Assembly (NCBI RefSeq): GCF_040549525.1
Contig: NZ_JBEPTM010000001.1
Location: forward strand, 496,001-560,000
Direction of reading: 5' to 3'
Length of the DNA stretch: 64,000 nucleotides
From: Lacisediminihabitans sp040549525
Lineage (GTDB): Bacteria; Actinomycetota; Actinomycetes; Actinomycetales; Microbacteriaceae
Below, piece by piece: positions 6,921 to 14,850 of this stretch. Under the pieces are notes generated by a model, which did not search any database, was not told the DNA's origin, and saw nothing but the letters and a program-made list of their open reading frames with translations. The position numbers and the translations under genes were made by a program. Each line of letters begins with the position of its first letter. Positions within the stretch are counted from its first letter, which is position 1.

Positions 6921-9562
6921 CCACCGAAAAGATCCTCCCCAACCAGGGCACCGATGAGCGCGGCTGGATCTCTAATGAGCAGGAAGCGGCGATTGTTCGC
7001 GCCTGCTGGGAGATGCATTCCGATAACCCAGCCGCTACGCACAGTGTCGTAAACGGGTCCAATATGGATACCGGGAAGCTCGGGGCTTATTCGGAGTTGA
7101 TTCTGACTCCGAAAGGTTGGACGACCTATGAGAAGATTCAGACCGGCGACTTCACTGTCGGATCAGATGGATTGCCGACCCTTGTAGAAGCCACCTTTGA
7201 GCAGGGCTTACGCTCCATTTACCGAGTCACGTTCAGCGACGGCAGCTTCACGGATGTCGGGGCTGAGCACCTCTGGAGCGTCAACACTCCGACGCGGAAG
7301 GCAACCGGCAAGCCTTACCGCACGCTGACTACGCAGCAGATCCAGGAGGAAGGGCTGACCTATGCGAATGGCAATCGGAAGCACTTCATTCCGATGGTGC
7401 AACCAGTCGAGTTTGAGCAGCGTGGAGAAATCACCCTCGACCCGTACACAGTTGGCGCGCTTCTCGGTGATGGAAGCCTCGGAGTAAAAGGCGGCACAAC
7501 TATCACCACTGACAAAGAGATTGCCGAAGCAATGTTTTTGCCCGTTGGAGCATCCATCCGCCAGCTTGACACTGGAGGCAAGTACAAGGCCGACTACGTT
7601 GGTGCCTACTCGCTCAGCGGTATGAAGTGCTATCTCAAAGAGCTTGGAATGTGCGAATTGAGCGCTGACAAGCATGTGCCAGACGAATACCTCTGGACAT
7701 CGGCCGCGAACCGCGTCGCAGTGCTTCAAGGGCTTCTCGATACCGATGGAACGCCAGCGAACGCTGAGCAGAAATCGAGCGGCATTGAGTATGGCACGGT
7801 TTCAAAACAACTCGCGGAGGACGTTCAATTTCTTGTACGTTCGCTCGGTGGGGTGGCCTCAATTCGCTGTGTTGAAGAGCCGGGGTATACCTACAATGGC
7901 GAGAAGCTAATTGGGCAGCCTTTCTATCGCATGTACCTGGCGCTGCCGCATGGTGTCCCCCCGTTCCGTCTCGGACGGAAAGCAGCACGCGCTACTGCGC
8001 CAACGAAATACGCTCCTACTCGCTCAATTGAGTCGATCGAATTCGACCGGGTTGAGCTTGCAAAATGTATCCGGGTTGCAGCATCAGATCATCTCTATGT
8101 GACCCGCGATTTCATCGTCACGCACAATACGCTTCAGGCAACTGAAGTTGTTGTGCGAATGGGTTTCGAGCGTGTTCTTTACATCGGAATCAAAGACACA
8201 TACCACCAGTGGGCCGACCGCCTTAGCGCACAATCTGATGGAGCCCTCGAACTCCGCCGGATTGATGCCACGAAAGCAGGAAGGCTCGCCTGGGATGACG
8301 CCTATGCGGGCAAGCCTGGACAGTATTTTGTCGGCGCGCAATTCCTTACGGCACAAGACTGGACCGCTCGACAGATTATGGATACCAACGGGCATAAGTT
8401 GTGGAAAGAAGATGAAAACGGCGAGCGGATTCTGCGCCATGGCGAGCCGGTGCCTGTAACCGAGCAGCACCACCTACAAATTTTCAAGCGTGCGCGCATT
8501 CAAGCGCATCCGTTCGATCTCGTCATTTTTGACGAAGTGCATGTGGTTTCTAACCGGAAAAGTGTCGGTCGGAAAACGCTGGTAACGATTCCTACGCATA
8601 ACAAACTCGCCATGTCGGGCACCTGGTGGGCAAACAAGTTTGAAGGGGCTTGGTCAATTACAAAATGGGTTTGGCCCGAGCTCATCGACTCAAGCTTTCA
8701 GCGTTGGTCGGAAATGTGGTGCTCAAGCGAGCCCGTACTGAAGGCCGGAGGAGAACAGATGGTTTCTGCCCGCGGTCGGGACATTATCAAACTGAAAGGC
8801 GAGCGTAACCCCGGCGAGTTTGTCAAAAGCCTTCCCTGCTATATCCGTCTTGATGGGGAGCTGGAAGTACCTGAGCCTGAGATTGTCTACGTCGACCTCC
8901 TTCCTGAGCAGCGCGCAGACTACGAAGATCTCGAGCGGGACATGATGGTATGGCTGGAGACGCCGGCTGGGCAACGCGCCACCCTGATCGCGGACCTTCC
9001 GATAACGCTCCGCACTCGGCTTCGCACGGCAACGCTTGGCGTAATGTCACTAGACGACGAAACTGGGCAGGTCTTTTTTGCAGATGACACCCGCAGCACC
9101 AAGTTGCACGCACTGCGCGGCATCGTAGATCGTGAAGACTGGCGCGGTCAGCAGGTAGGGATTTACTGCGATAGTAAGCAATTCGTGAAAGTTACAGTAA
9201 AGCGAATGCGGGCAATGGGCTATGACGCAGTTGAGTGGAGCGGTGACGTGAGCTCGAAAGCGCGTGAAGAGATCAAGCGAAAGTTTCTTGCCGGCGAGAT
9301 CCAATATCTTGTCTCGGTCATCGCATCTTTTTCAACGGGTCTCGACCTCTTTCAGACAGTATGTGGTCGTGTCTGCTGGTTAAATGAAAGCGACGACAAT
9401 TCGAGAAACCAGCAAGCGATCAAGCGCTACTTCCGTTCAGGCCGTAAAGAGGGTTTCCAGCACCTGAAGATTGTTGCTCGGGAGTCCTACGATGAAGGAA
9501 TCTTGTCGCGGAATGTTATGGGTACGCTGGCAATGCACGCGAGTTTGACCGTCGCCGCCTGA
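6917..9562 (+). CDS. SF2 (DEVH) DNA helicase interrupted by a class 3 intein (881 aa)
   Basis: The spliced protein would be about 531 residues. The Walker A loop (GSNMDTGK-T) is split after K54, with the threonine resuming at residue 405. Downstream are DEVH at about 539-542, an SGT motif III and a C-terminal helicase domain with FSTGLDLFQ and R-rich motif VI (QQAIKRYFRSGR), as in Snf2/DEAD-type phage helicases. It probably unwinds or remodels DNA during replication or recombination. The gene is coupled to the upstream ORF by ATGA and ends just before an operator-like site. Because the intein disrupts the P-loop, ATPase activity should require splicing. Confidence 0.85.
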   Translation: MTTEKILPNQGTDERGWISNEQEAAIVRACWEMHSDNPAATHSVVNGSNMDTGKLGAYSELILTPKGWTTYEKIQTGDFTVGSDGLPTLVEATFEQGLRSIYRVTFSDGSFTDVGAEHLWSVNTPTRKATGKPYRTLTTQQIQEEGLTYANGNRKHFIPMVQPVEFEQRGEITLDPYTVGALLGDGSLGVKGGTTITTDKEIAEAMFLPVGASIRQLDTGGKYKADYVGAYSLSGMKCYLKELGMCELSADKHVPDEYLWTSAANRVAVLQGLLDTDGTPANAEQKSSGIEYGTVSKQLAEDVQFLVRSLGGVASIRCVEEPGYTYNGEKLIGQPFYRMYLALPHGVPPFRLGRKAARATAPTKYAPTRSIESIEFDRVELAKCIRVAASDHLYVTRDFIVTHNTLQATEVVVRMGFERVLYIGIKDTYHQWADRLSAQSDGALELRRIDATKAGRLAWDDAYAGKPGQYFVGAQFLTAQDWTARQIMDTNGHKLWKEDENGERILRHGEPVPVTEQHHLQIFKRARIQAHPFDLVIFDEVHVVSNRKSVGRKTLVTIPTHNKLAMSGTWWANKFEGAWSITKWVWPELIDSSFQRWSEMWCSSEPVLKAGGEQMVSARGRDIIKLKGERNPGEFVKSLPCYIRLDGELEVPEPEIVYVDLLPEQRADYEDLERDMMVWLETPAGQRATLIADLPITLRTRLRTATLGVMSLDDETGQVFFADDTRSTKLHALRGIVDREDWRGQQVGIYCDSKQFVKVTVKRMRAMGYDAVEWSGDVSSKAREEIKRKFLAGEIQYLVSVIASFSTGLDLFQTVCGRVCWLNESDDNSRNQQAIKRYFRSGRKEGFQHLKIVARESYDEGILSRNVMGTLAMHASLTVAA
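7079..8128 (+). other. Class 3 intein with LAGLIDADG homing endonuclease (350 aa)
   Basis: The element covers residues 55-404 of the helicase precursor. Residue 1 is Leu, not Cys or Ser, so the standard first nucleophile is missing. The class 3 WCT set is present: Trp120 in the block B AEHLW, Cys384 in the block F KCIRV, and Thr405 directly after the terminal His403-Asn404. Between the splicing blocks are YTVGALLGDGS (about 177-187) and LQGLLDTDGTP (about 270-280), the two LAGLIDADG motifs of a homing endonuclease, both with their acidic residue. It is probably splicing-competent and possibly mobile. Confidence 0.85.
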
Positions 9563-9568
9563 TAGGAT

Positions 9569-9579
9569 TTAGTCACTAA
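9569..9579. promoter_or_regulatory. Dyad site 6 (TTAGTCACTAA)
   Basis: Perfect copy in the gap after the helicase stop; directly preceded by TAGGAT, a -10-like hexamer. Confidence 0.7.
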
Positions 9580-9613
9580 CCAACAAACCACAAACCAAAA
9601 TGGAGGATCACGC

Positions 9614-9907
9614 ATGAGCGTAAAAATCAACATCAACATCGCAGACGGAGCGGCCCAGCGCTATCTGGAAATCAACCGGATCAACCCGGAGCAGGTGAAG
9701 ATGGACGGCCCGCACCGATCGCTCGATGATATCGCCAACTATGAAGTCATCGTCACTGGCGGGCGCGGCCCATACCCGTCTCGCGCCACGTTCTTCCACC
9801 GCTATGGCGATTCGGAGATACAACTGTTTGGCGAAGCCGTTCAGGCGCTCATCGGCCGCATCCCTGAGCGCTCTGTGCCCCTCGAGAAGAATGAGGTGGC
9901 GCTCTAA
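9614..9907 (+). CDS. Unknown phage protein (97 aa)
   Basis: The ATG follows TGGAGGATCACGC, a good ribosome-binding site, and the gene starts a new segment after an operator-like TTAGTCACTAA (9569-9579). The N-terminus (MSVKININIADG) is a beta strand, followed by a mixed domain. It meets the next gene in a TAATG junction. No family recognised. Confidence 0.6.
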   Translation: MSVKININIADGAAQRYLEINRINPEQVKMDGPHRSLDDIANYEVIVTGGRGPYPSRATFFHRYGDSEIQLFGEAVQALIGRIPERSVPLEKNEVAL

Positions 9908-10320
9908 TGGGCATGTATACCGAGATCAACTTCCGCGCTGAGATGGTCCCGGAGTGGGCCAATGATCCGAAGGTGGGAATGGCCTTCACGGCGCTGCGCG
10001 AGGGGTCGGGCTATGGCACCCCGCGCGAGATTCTGCCCGAGCATGAGTTCTTTGACTGCGATCGCTGGGCGAGTGTCGCATCGTGCGGGAGCTACTACTT
10101 CCCGCTCGGGAATCACAACGAGTGGGTGCATGACTACCAAGGTGGCTACTACTGGTCTTTTCGCGCAAACCTGAAGAACTACGACGACGAGATCAACAAG
10201 TTCTTCGACTGGGTCGATCCGTATATCCGCGAAGGTGAGGGCACGTTCCTCGGCTATTCGCTCTATGAACAGGGCAATCAGCCCATCCATTTCTTCAAGA
10301 AAGGAGAGAGCCGCAAGTGA
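9907..10320 (+). CDS. Unknown conserved-type phage protein (137 aa)
   Basis: It begins MGMYTEINFRAEM, a start I associate with uncharacterised small proteins in actinophages and other phages. It is aromatic-rich (Tyr/Trp/Phe) with many acidic residues, probably a single compact domain. It is coupled to its neighbours by TAATG and GTGA junctions. Function unknown. Confidence 0.6.
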   Translation: MGMYTEINFRAEMVPEWANDPKVGMAFTALREGSGYGTPREILPEHEFFDCDRWASVASCGSYYFPLGNHNEWVHDYQGGYYWSFRANLKNYDDEINKFFDWVDPYIREGEGTFLGYSLYEQGNQPIHFFKKGESRK

Positions 10321-10460
10321 CCCTCTGGACCAACAACGGCACCCCTAACCCGCCCGACTGGTGGGCAGACGTAACCCGCGACGCACGGCTGAGGTTTGAA
10401 GCCAAGATCGCGCACACGCTGAAAACGATTCAGCCATACCAAGAGGAGGATGCAGCATGA
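10317..10460 (+). CDS. Small unknown protein (47 aa)
   Basis: It starts at GTG 10317 in a GTGA overlap and stops at TGA 10458-10460, overlapping the next ATG. It is Trp-rich (NPPDWWADVTRD) with a C-terminal helix. The coupling on both sides supports it as real; no family is recognised. Confidence 0.5.
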   Translation: MTLWTNNGTPNPPDWWADVTRDARLRFEAKIAHTLKTIQPYQEEDAA

Positions 10461-10711
10461 TCGACGTAACACGAGTCATTTACGTCAACGGAAAAATCAC
10501 GGAGCACCTGCGAAAGCAGATTCTAGAAGAATCAAACTTCCGGAAACCTTCTGTCACGTTGATTCTTCAAGAGGCAACACCGGGAATTCGGCATCGAGTG
10601 ATTGCATTCGGTGTTCGCCCCCTGTTCGCTTGTGACTACGTGTTCTTGCCTGAGTCAGATAAGCCTTCTGTAGAACTCTGGGCTGCGATTGATTGGGCGC
10701 TCGATGGCTAG
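10457..10711 (+). CDS. Unknown phage protein (84 aa)
   Basis: It starts in an ATGA overlap and ends at TAG 10709-10711. It looks alpha/beta (MIDVTRVIYVNGKITEH), with a hydrophobic middle and an acidic end. No family recognised. Base composition starts to become AT-richer here than in the preceding genes. Confidence 0.5.
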   Translation: MIDVTRVIYVNGKITEHLRKQILEESNFRKPSVTLILQEATPGIRHRVIAFGVRPLFACDYVFLPESDKPSVELWAAIDWALDG

Positions 10712-11255
10712 CGAATTCGACGGGTTCGTTGAAGAGCTCGCGGAAGCGATGCGGGAGCGGGGGCGGGGATGGGCAAGAACCTCATATCAAAACAATCGTC
10801 TCTTTCGCATTGCAAGTGCGTCTGATTATGTACGAGACAACCCCATCACGACACGGGAACGTCGAAAGGTTTATTACGACCGAGGAAAGGCAAAACTCAG
10901 CCTTTTGGCAAGATCACGATATCGAAGTAATCCGTCGCCGTATTTAGAAAGAGCAGCAGTCCACAGAAGAGAGCATCCTGACAAAGTCATTGCTTATCGA
11001 GTTGCATATTTCGCAAAAAACAAAGAAAGAATCCGTGCGAAAAATCGGGCCAATTGGAGACTTACATACGTCCATAAGGGTCGGCCCGCTGGCGAGTCGC
11101 ACGTCGAAGCAAAGCTGACTGAGTTGGCTGTAATTGATATCCGATTGCGCGCAGCAAAGGGTGAGCCACGGTTGACCCTGATGAAGGAGTATGAAGTGAG
11201 TAAGACCTTGATTGGAAACATTATTCGCCGCACGGCTTGGAAACACGTTGCCTAA
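10704..11255 (+). CDS. Putative DNA-binding protein, homing-nuclease-like C-terminus (183 aa)
   Basis: ATG 10704 is chosen, overlapping the previous stop by eight bases. The middle is very Arg/Lys/Tyr-rich. Residues about 135-180 (KLTELAVIDIRLRAAKG..., EYEVSKTLIGNIIRRTAWKHV) match the helix-turn-helix tail commonly attached to HNH and related phage endonucleases. No HNH, GIY-YIG or LAGLIDADG core is seen, so it may be a DNA-binding relic or a regulator. The gene is clearly AT-richer than its neighbours, which suggests recent acquisition. Confidence 0.55.
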   Translation: MASEFDGFVEELAEAMRERGRGWARTSYQNNRLFRIASASDYVRDNPITTRERRKVYYDRGKAKLSLLARSRYRSNPSPYLERAAVHRREHPDKVIAYRVAYFAKNKERIRAKNRANWRLTYVHKGRPAGESHVEAKLTELAVIDIRLRAAKGEPRLTLMKEYEVSKTLIGNIIRRTAWKHVA

Positions 11256-11379
11256 GCCACCCATCCCACCTCGCACCATCACAATCCGCCCGAGCGCCAC
11301 CGACCCGATACGCATCACCCTGACGCAGATCGAAGGCGCTACATTCAGTTTGAAACTAACCAAGGAGGAAACAAAATGA
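11248..11379 (+). CDS. Small unknown protein (43 aa)
   Basis: A TTG start at 11248 overlaps the upstream TAA, and the TGA overlaps the next ATG (11376-11379). The product has a Pro-rich N-terminus followed by a beta pattern (TITIRPSATDPIRITLTQIEG) and a charged end. The frame and couplings suggest a real gene; no family recognised. Confidence 0.45.
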   Translation: MPKPPIPPRTITIRPSATDPIRITLTQIEGATFSLKLTKEETK

Positions 11380-11879
11380 CCATGCAATCAGTCCTGAAAC
11401 GCACTACTCGCCAGATGGAAACGAAGATCGAAGAACTCATCCAGGCGGGCGAAATCACCCTGATCGACGCCGAAGATTTCCCTTCGCTTCTCGAATGCGC
11501 CCGGCGCTACGTGGAGACGGAGCACCGCAAGCGTGAGCGCACGATCGTTCGCGCCAAAGAACATTCAGCCGTCGAGCGTTCGGCAAAGATCCACTCTCAG
11601 TACCGCGAGAAGGCCGCCAAGATCGTCACGGGTGTTGCTGTCGCCGCGGTCAAGCAGTACATCCAGTGGACGAAAGACCTTCTGGACAGCTCATTCTTCC
11701 TTCCAGATGGAACCGAGGTTACGTGGGGTGATGCGACGAAGGTGCAGCACAACCTTTACATCGGAATGCTCAAAAGCCAGCGTTCGGGGCTTGATAAGAA
11801 CATCGACCTGCATGAACTTGCAATCTTCGACATCGAAGAGGGCGGCGCTTCAAGCCTGCGTGAGTTGGTGACAGCATGA
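11376..11879 (+). CDS. Unknown phage protein (167 aa)
   Basis: ATG 11376 is preceded by AAGGAGG seven bases upstream, so it is preferred over the ATG two codons later. The protein is mostly helical, with a charged N-terminal half that may form a coiled coil (YVETEHRKRERTIVRAKE) and a mixed second half. No catalytic motif seen. It is coupled to the next gene by ATGA. Confidence 0.6.
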   Translation: MTMQSVLKRTTRQMETKIEELIQAGEITLIDAEDFPSLLECARRYVETEHRKRERTIVRAKEHSAVERSAKIHSQYREKAAKIVTGVAVAAVKQYIQWTKDLLDSSFFLPDGTEVTWGDATKVQHNLYIGMLKSQRSGLDKNIDLHELAIFDIEEGGASSLRELVTA

Positions 11880-12193
11880 GCACAACCGACGACGAAAACC
11901 TGCTCAACGAATACGAGGTTTGGCGCGAAAGTGTAGCTAGTCAGCACACAATCGACCTCACGCCAGCCGCATTCTTGAAGGAGCAGCGGGACGAGGCAAA
12001 CCAGTGGCGCATTAGCGAAGCTAAGGCAAATCTGCACAAATGGATTGGTGAACTCGAGCAGCATGAAGAAGATTACATAGACGTCAATTCGGCTATCGGC
12101 AATTGCTGGCGAATCCTAAATGGCCTCGAAGACGACCGTCCCTACGTCATCGACTCAACACTCACTGGCCAGACGGAACGGATCTACACATGA
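11876..12193 (+). CDS. Unknown acidic helical protein (105 aa)
   Basis: It starts in an ATGA overlap. Asp/Glu-rich and helical, with a conserved-looking Trp pattern (WRESVASQ, QWRISEAKANLHKWIGELEQHEEDY). A variant inverted repeat TTAGC-GAA-GCTAA falls in its coding sequence at 12012-12024. No family recognised. Confidence 0.5.
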   Translation: MSTTDDENLLNEYEVWRESVASQHTIDLTPAAFLKEQRDEANQWRISEAKANLHKWIGELEQHEEDYIDVNSAIGNCWRILNGLEDDRPYVIDSTLTGQTERIYT

Positions 12194-12813
12194 GCGACAT
12201 CCAAACCTACATCCCCGAAGCCCCACTACTCCAGCCAGATTTCGAGGCGCAGCGGATGGATACGGCAGAAACCATCGGTACGCGCAGCCGGGCCGGTCGG
12301 AAGTCCGAGAAAGAACGCCTGCAAACCAAAGCTGAAGCCGAGCGCCTAGCGCGACAGCTCGAGCGGGAATCGAAGCGGGCCACACCGCTTCTGGCGGACA
12401 CCCGCGGTTCGCTGATTGTGGCCGTAGCGCTGGTGACCTTGCTTATGGTTTCGAGCTTTGCAGTCTCGTTCGCCGGCATCTATCAGGTTGCCGCATACAC
12501 GGGCTTGCCGCCGTTCCTTCAGTGGCTCCCCGCCCTGTTCATCGACGCGGCGATTCTGGCCTACACAATCTCGCTCATCATTTTCAAAAGTCGCGGGGTT
12601 TCAACCTGGCGGACGCTGGCCGGGCTCACCGGGTTCGCAACGCTTTCAGTTGGCGCAAATGTTGCGCATACTCTCGGGTTCTGGAATGGCAATGTCGGCG
12701 ACTACCGCGCATGGGTAGGTGTTGCCATTACGGCCGCAGCTCCGATCGCAGTGTTGCTCGCGTCAGAAGAGATCGGGCGCCTAGCGTTTGCGCAGCCAGG
12801 GGAGAGCAAGTGA
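12190..12813 (+). CDS. DUF2637-type four-TM membrane protein (207 aa)
   Basis: ATG 12190 overlaps the upstream stop. Residues 1-70 are cytosolic, with a charged coiled-coil-like stretch (RKSEKERLQTKAEAERLARQLERE). Four hydrophobic helices follow at about 75-100, 112-135, 143-165 and 175-195, with the FAGIYQVAAYTGLP and LPALFIDAAILAY segments typical of DUF2637. This family is common on actinobacterial plasmids, integrative elements and phages, sometimes linked to conjugative spread, but its role in a phage is unknown. Confidence 0.7.
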   Translation: MSDIQTYIPEAPLLQPDFEAQRMDTAETIGTRSRAGRKSEKERLQTKAEAERLARQLERESKRATPLLADTRGSLIVAVALVTLLMVSSFAVSFAGIYQVAAYTGLPPFLQWLPALFIDAAILAYTISLIIFKSRGVSTWRTLAGLTGFATLSVGANVAHTLGFWNGNVGDYRAWVGVAITAAAPIAVLLASEEIGRLAFAQPGESK

Positions 12814-13076
12814 GCGGGATTGAAGAAATCATCGCAACCTGGACGGCGCGGATAATCGCCGAAGAAAACGCGCAGATAGAGGGCGACTTGATGCGCGCTA
12901 TGGGCAGTCATGCGCGCCTCCCCGTCTGGATTATCAAGCGGTTGGGCTACGAGGTTGTTCATCAGAAGGCGCCGAATGGTGCAGTGATCGCTGAATATCG
13001 TGGAATCCGTAGACGCGGGCAGTGGCTGGTTGACCATCATCCTGACTGGCCTTTCAACGAGGAGGTAGCAGCGTGA
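12810..13076 (+). CDS. Unknown small protein (88 aa)
   Basis: GTG 12810 overlaps the DUF2637 gene's stop. Helical N-terminus, then a segment with basic and aromatic residues (YRGIRRRGQWLVDHHPDWPF). No motif recognised. It ends in a GTGA overlap with the next gene. Confidence 0.5.
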   Translation: MSGIEEIIATWTARIIAEENAQIEGDLMRAMGSHARLPVWIIKRLGYEVVHQKAPNGAVIAEYRGIRRRGQWLVDHHPDWPFNEEVAA

Positions 13077-13342
13077 GCGCGCTCAAGAAGCTAGGCGCAA
13101 GCGTTCCCTTTTCCTGGGAGATGCTTGCCGGTCCCTGCGTGACCGAGGACACTCACACCTGGACAGCGCCAACCACGCAGGAAGTGAAGGACTTCAACAT
13201 CTGGCACGCTGAATACAGGAAGGCGAGGAACAAGTTGGACAAGATCGAGAAGGCCGGCGGGGAATGGTTCTGGGGGCCAGGCGGCTACGACTACGAGCCG
13301 GCCAGCGTTAACCCGCCGAAGTCTCGGTGGGTGAAGAAGTGA
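13073..13342 (+). CDS. Unknown small protein (89 aa)
   Basis: GTG start in a GTGA overlap. A helical region (EYRKARNKLDKIEKAG) is followed by a Trp/Gly-rich turn (GEWFWGPGGYDYEP). No family recognised. It overlaps the WhiB-like gene's GTG start. Confidence 0.5.
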   Translation: MSALKKLGASVPFSWEMLAGPCVTEDTHTWTAPTTQEVKDFNIWHAEYRKARNKLDKIEKAGGEWFWGPGGYDYEPASVNPPKSRWVKK

Positions 13343-13671
13343 CCATCATCCCCCTGATCCTCTCGCCAAGAAGGCCCCACGCCGAGATCCAGGCGGAGTT
13401 TGACGAGATGCTGCTCGAGGCCAGTCGGAACGGCTGGTCAGAGAAGATCAACTGCCACAACAAGCCGGAGCTGTACGCGGACTACCGCCAGAGCCCCAGC
13501 CAGGAGGTCGCCGCGGCGCTGTGTGCCGGCTGCCCTTTGCTGCCGCTCCATCGGGAACTAGTGGAGTCGAAAGGCCTCGCATGGACAGTGAGCGGTGGCA
13601 CGTCATGGGTAGAGGGTCACCCGTTCGTATCGACGGCGAAGCCAAAAAAGTCCCTGCCACTGGCCGCCTAA
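13339..13671 (+). CDS. WhiB-like protein with one iron-sulfur cysteine replaced by His (110 aa)
   Basis: The start is GTG 13339, which overlaps the upstream TGA; GTG 13327 is an alternative. Residues 39-92 follow the WhiB layout: Cys39, then C62-x2-C65-P, then a Gly/Trp turn (SGGTSWVEG). The fourth ligand, expected five residues after C65, is His71. WhiB proteins bind a 4Fe-4S cluster and modulate sigma factors; phages carry versions that interfere with host WhiB2. Here the cluster would need a His ligand, or the protein may be non-canonical. It lies directly before a pair of operator-like sites, so it may be the last gene of a regulated block. Confidence 0.65.
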   Translation: MTIIPLILSPRRPHAEIQAEFDEMLLEASRNGWSEKINCHNKPELYADYRQSPSQEVAAALCAGCPLLPLHRELVESKGLAWTVSGGTSWVEGHPFVSTAKPKKSLPLAA

Positions 13672-13674
13672 AAA

Positions 13675-13685
13675 ATAGTCACTAA
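13675..13685. promoter_or_regulatory. Dyad site 7 (ATAGTCACTAA)
   Basis: Four bases after the stop of the WhiB-like gene; 19 bases before site 8. Confidence 0.65.
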
Positions 13686-13700
13686 TTTTTACCGAAAGGC

Positions 13701-13728
13701 TTGATTAGTGACTCACATACGGTAGTCT
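13701..13728 (+). promoter_or_regulatory. Possible promoter for the recombination block
   Basis: TTGATT at 13701-13706 (a -35-like hexamer) and a weak TAGTCT at 13723-13728, 16 bases on, flank an operator-like dyad at 13705-13715. It would transcribe the small gene at 13790 and the exonuclease, ATPase and SSB genes. The dyad overlaps the -35, so a bound protein would block it. The -10 is poor, so this call is weak. Confidence 0.35.
13705..13715. promoter_or_regulatory. Dyad site 8 (TTAGTGACTCA)
   Basis: Opposite central base and one mismatch; paired with site 7 and overlapping a possible -35. Confidence 0.6.
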
Positions 13729-13789
13729 TCTAAATGTCAGAACAAAGCCCATCGGGGGGGGCGGGTCACTTTTAGAAGAAGGAGCCGCA

Positions 13790-13897
13790 ATGAATCGCAT
13801 TGAAAGCCCAAAAGTCATCGGCCGTAGGAGGCCCGGTTTCCCCGTGGCACCAGATCCAGAAACAAATACCAATTCAGGGAATAGGAGAAAAGCATGA
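13790..13897 (+). CDS. Small basic leader protein (35 aa)
   Basis: ATG 13790 has a strong AAGAAGGAG ribosome-binding site (about 13777-13785), and the TGA overlaps the exonuclease ATG by four bases. The peptide (MNRIESPKVIGRRRPG...) is basic and probably disordered. It may serve mainly to couple translation into the exonuclease gene. Confidence 0.5.
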   Translation: MNRIESPKVIGRRRPGFPVAPDPETNTNSGNRRKA

Positions 13898-14850
13898 CAC
13901 TTTCGCCAGAAGAGATTCGCCACCTGGCGGTCTCACTTCTTACGGCTCCGACAGCGCGTGATCGTCAGCATCGCATCGGAGCCTCAGACATGGCGAATGG
14001 GTGTGATTTTCACCTGGCTGAAGCAATCCAAGGTGAGCCTGTCCAAGAGTCGGACATCTCAAAGCGCACATGGATGGGCGCTGTCCTTGGTACCGCAGGT
14101 CACAGCATCTTCGAGAGCCGCGTAGCTGAACATCGAAACCAGTTCGCGGCTCTCGAAGGAGCAGAGACAGAAAAGCACCTCATTTTCGCCGAGCTCGATG
14201 GGTATGGCCCCGTCGGCGGCTCCATCGACTTGCTGCTGGCACCGAGCCGCCAGCTAATCGACTGGAAAGGGAGCACCCGCAAGAAGTCCGCCATCATGCA
14301 GGACTACCTTGCAACCGCACAAGGCCTCGAGCCGCAGTATGGCCGCAGCCACAAAGACATCAAGTTGTCCGAGAAGGTTTACGCCGAAGAAATCGCCAAG
14401 ATGGAGTACAAGGTGACCGGCTATTTCGGGCAGCAGACGCTCTACATGCACTCAGGTGTCGCCGATTCGGCTGCCCTGGTGTTCTTCAACCGCGACGGCA
14501 CCGGCTTCTTCGATGTGCCGGAACTGGATCGCTACTTCGACGCAAAAGCAGTTCACGACATCTGGGTGCTGCCGTTCGAGTATGACCGGGACTATGCACT
14601 TGCGCTCATCGCGCGGGCACAAGAGATCTACGATCGCTTGCAGTCCGGTGCAACGCTCGGGGATTTTGCCCGCAACCCACTGTGTTTCCCGTGCTCGATG
14701 GTGCCAGCAGAGCTAACGCCAGCCGACGAGGTTCTAGCTGGAGTCGATTTCATCATCCCGCCCGGCAAAGCTTTCACTGCCGATGACGCAGCGTTCGCTG
14801 AGATTGTCGCCAACTTCGCCACTACAACCACCACTGACCCGACTTTTTAG
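13894..14850 (+). CDS. PD-(D/E)XK (Cas4/RecB-like) exonuclease (318 aa)
   Basis: The fold signature is His70 (GTAGH), Asp112 in GGSID, and D123-W-K125 in LIDWK, matching RecB-family nuclease motifs. Cysteines at 37 and in a C-terminal LCFPCS cluster resemble, but do not complete, the four-Cys iron-sulfur site of Cas4 and AddB proteins. It likely resects double-stranded DNA ends for recombination with the ATPase and SSB-like proteins encoded next. The stop codon TAG (14848-14850) is inside an operator-like site. The start is ATG 13894, in an ATGA overlap. Confidence 0.8.
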   Translation: MTLSPEEIRHLAVSLLTAPTARDRQHRIGASDMANGCDFHLAEAIQGEPVQESDISKRTWMGAVLGTAGHSIFESRVAEHRNQFAALEGAETEKHLIFAELDGYGPVGGSIDLLLAPSRQLIDWKGSTRKKSAIMQDYLATAQGLEPQYGRSHKDIKLSEKVYAEEIAKMEYKVTGYFGQQTLYMHSGVADSAALVFFNRDGTGFFDVPELDRYFDAKAVHDIWVLPFEYDRDYALALIARAQEIYDRLQSGATLGDFARNPLCFPCSMVPAELTPADEVLAGVDFIIPPGKAFTADDAAFAEIVANFATTTTTDPTF

